7,339 nt of DNA from Ruminococcaceae bacterium UBA1244. GTDB taxonomy: Bacteria > Bacillota > Clostridia > Oscillospirales > Acutalibacteraceae. Shown here one piece after another: positions 5,960 to 7,339 of the stretch (position 1 is its first letter; each line of letters starts with the position of its first letter). The notes beneath the pieces are model-generated. The model worked only from the letters and a program-made list of their open reading frames with translations, was not told the origin of the DNA and did no database searches. Location: positions 31,952 through 39,290 of the forward strand of contig DBWG01000030.1 of the NCBI GenBank assembly GCA_002308635.1, in the 5' to 3' direction. The position numbers were made by a program, and so were the translations under genes.

Positions 5960-7054
5960 TTATGAACGGAGTACATGGTTGCGGTGCCTGATATAGAGGT
6001 AGAGAAAAATTGCGGAAGCAAATAACAGGACACCTGTGCAGATATACATATCATAAAAAATACTGCTGAAATAATCAACAAAGAGGTTATATATTGAACG
6101 TGTGGAAAGATTGATCTTTTTTATCTTTCCGGAGAGAAGCACAACAGTCGGAAGTATCGCCGAAGAGAGCGCCGCACCGGCTGTTCCGATAAACAGGAAT
6201 CTGTAGCGGCGGTGCTTATAGGTATTTGTGAACCATATTATTCCCACAATAACAAGAGTCATAAATGCAAGGAAACCGAGTACAACATTCATAGTGACCC
6301 TTGTATTTTCGATATAGTTTGCGATATTTGAGAAGAAGGGGATAGATATCTGGTCAACATATATTTCAGCCGCCTCATCTACAAAATAAGAGATATTTTT
6401 GCGGGTCTCATCGCTGACCGTAATGCCCTTTTCTTCTATGTATTCATCTATCGAATCATAAAGCTGCTGTTTGAAGCCGGTCGTTTCCACAAGTGTATCA
6501 GAGCCGGTGTAGAAGGACGTAACATAGTCCTCAACGGCCTTTTTCACGTTGTAGTTCCTCACAAACCGTGAAGCAAACTCCTTATCGAAGCCGCTCGCAT
6601 CACAAAGATCTTCCATACGGCTCTGAAGCTCCGAGCTTACCATCGTACTATATCCATCGGATCTCATCACCTTTATAATATGGTCGCTCGAAAAGACCGT
6701 CAGATAGATCACAACAAATATCGAGAGAAGGAAAAGATTAGCGGCAAGAAACAGCGAGAGCATATAATACAGTGCGTTTCTTATGCGTGTTCTGCGGTTG
6801 TGTCTGTGGTGATGATGGTGATGATGTTCGTGTCCATCTTCATCATTTTCCGTTTCGGCATGGCTGCTTTGGGCAGCGTCACCGGTACTGCTGTGATGAT
6901 GGCTGTGATGGCTGTGATGATGATGGCTGTGGTGATGATGGTGGCTGTGTTCGTGGTGGTGTTCATGGCTTGCTTCCGGAGATGGTGTTGTTTCCGGATC
7001 AGAACCGGAGACAACGTTCTGTTCCTGCACATTTTCGTTTTCAAGTTCTGACAT
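5960..7054 (-). CDS. Membrane protein with His-rich cytoplasmic N-terminus, unknown function
   Basis: The protein has 364 residues. ATG 7054 is preceded by GGAGGG at 7065-7060 with 5 nt spacing. Residues 1-28 are acidic and polar. Residues 30-85 hold 29 histidines in two blocks (30-54 with 19, and 75-85 with 9, plus H65), separated by an acidic linker. A basic stretch (NRRTRIRN, 86-93) precedes the first membrane helix (about 95-120), placing the histidines in the cytoplasm by the positive-inside rule. Residues 121-252 form a charged, probably helical extracytoplasmic domain. Further helices lie at about 253-276, 286-308 and 336-355, the loop KHRRYR (280-285) also being inside; both termini are then cytoplasmic. 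I recognise no family. His-rich tails of this kind can bind Ni, Zn or Cu, so metal buffering or sensing is inference. The gene starts 12 bp after the sortase stop, so the two are almost certainly co-transcribed. Confidence 0.85.
   Translation of the reverse strand: MSELENENVQEQNVVSGSDPETTPSPEASHEHHHEHSHHHHHSHHHHSHHSHHHSSTGDAAQSSHAETENDEDGHEHHHHHHHRHNRRTRIRNALYYMLSLFLAANLFLLSIFVVIYLTVFSSDHIIKVMRSDGYSTMVSSELQSRMEDLCDASGFDKEFASRFVRNYNVKKAVEDYVTSFYTGSDTLVETTGFKQQLYDSIDEYIEEKGITVSDETRKNISYFVDEAAEIYVDQISIPFFSNIANYIENTRVTMNVVLGFLAFMTLVIVGIIWFTNTYKHRRYRFLFIGTAGAALSSAILPTVVLLSGKIKKINLSTRSIYNLFVDYFSSIFYDMYICTGVLLFASAIFLYLYIRHRNHVLRS
6800..6967 (-). repeat. Low-complexity CAT/CAC histidine-codon tract
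   Basis: This is the DNA encoding residues 30-85 of the His-rich protein; on the + strand it reads as runs of GTG and ATG triplets. CAT and CAC codons are mixed irregularly and broken by Ser and Glu codons, so it is not a clean microsatellite. It also explains the Val/Met-rich and Cys/Asp-rich open frames on the + strand here, which are artefacts. Confidence 0.85.
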
Positions 7055-7066
7055 ACAGACCCTCCA

Positions 7067-7339
7067 CTAAGCTTTTTTGTCTATCATGGGACCTGAAACG
7101 AGCTTTGCATAAACAAAATACCTGTTTGGAGTAAGTCCCAGCTCGTCAAACGGATAGCAGGTATAGAGTACAAGGTTCTCGTGATCGGCTTCAAGATCAA
7201 AAGCCGAGCTGTCATCCTTGTTCTTTACCTGTGTATCTGTAATTTCGTATTTGTAGTTTCCGTAGTTCGTCCTGATCTTTATGATCTGACCCTTTTTGGA
7301 ATATTTCAGCCCGTTGAAGTAGGTGTTGTTATGACCTGC
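7067..7339 (-). CDS. Sortase, class D-like, C-terminal part only
   Basis: Only the last 90 codons and the stop (TAG, 7069-7067) are in the window; the N-terminal membrane anchor is off the right edge. All three catalytic residues of the sortase fold are visible in order: His in AGHNNTYF at the very start, Cys in LVLYTCYPFDELG (family motif TLxTC) and Arg in TPNRYFVYAKL. The segment between contains the usual GQIIKIRTNYGNYKYEI-like strands. The TCYPF...G..PNRYxV wording fits class D or a related housekeeping-type sortase best; class assignment is tentative without the N-terminus. Known role: extracytoplasmic transpeptidation that anchors LPxTG-like proteins to peptidoglycan. No sorting-signal substrate is encoded in the window. 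It lies 12 bp upstream of the His-rich membrane protein gene in the same transcription direction. Confidence 0.9.
   Translation of the reverse strand, partial: AGHNNTYFNGLKYSKKGQIIKIRTNYGNYKYEITDTQVKNKDDSSAFDLEADHENLVLYTCYPFDELGLTPNRYFVYAKLVSGPMIDKKA

Noticed and set aside
6680..7134. Two long open frames on the + strand (6680-7051 and 6772-7134) and one on the - strand (6781-7044) across the His-rich region
   Set aside because: They are other-frame readings of the CAT/CAC-rich tract, giving Met/Val-, Cys/Asp- or Thr/Ile-rich nonsense. The His-rich frame has the good ribosome binding site, membrane helices and operon context.

Overview
The window looks like chromosomal DNA from a low-to-moderate GC, Gram-positive Clostridia-type bacterium, plausibly a Ruminococcus-like member of the Oscillospiraceae. 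The reasons are a sporulation-type sigma-K, a class D-like sortase, a YfhO-family membrane protein, strong AAAGGAG-type ribosome binding sites and a near-consensus sigma-A promoter. The taxonomic guess is inference. I see no phage, transposon, CRISPR, tRNA or rRNA genes.

Left part (1-3717): a D-alanyl-D-alanine carboxypeptidase (S11 family) is cut off at the left edge and reads leftward. It has a long Pro/Arg-rich cytoplasmic tail and one N-terminal membrane anchor. It is divergent from an 891-residue YfhO-family polytopic membrane protein. The spacer between them holds a perfect 11-bp inverted repeat, each arm of which carries a TTGACA -35 hexamer pointing outward. Both genes act at the cell envelope and may be controlled from this one symmetric site.

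Middle (3718-5959): YfhO and sigK converge on a 220-bp gap dense in hairpins. On the + strand these can fold into a closed multibranch structure (outer stem 3770-3779/3889-3898 enclosing three hairpins). I cannot match it to a known RNA family, and it is the best candidate here for something undescribed. sigK is uninterrupted and keeps a hydrophobic pro-sequence-like N-terminus. Divergent from sigK lies a likely two-gene operon, a beta-carbonic anhydrase followed 20 bp later by a GNAT acetyltransferase. It converges on the next gene through a bidirectional hairpin terminator.

Right part (5960-7339): a leftward operon contains the C-terminal end of a class D-like sortase (cut by the right edge), then 12 bp downstream a four-pass membrane protein of unknown function. 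The cytoplasmic N-terminus of that protein carries 29 histidines in 56 residues. Overall the window is mostly ordinary core genome with an envelope theme (peptidoglycan trimming, envelope glycosylation, sortase). The unusual points are the symmetric divergent promoter, the structured 3718-3937 gap and the His-rich protein.
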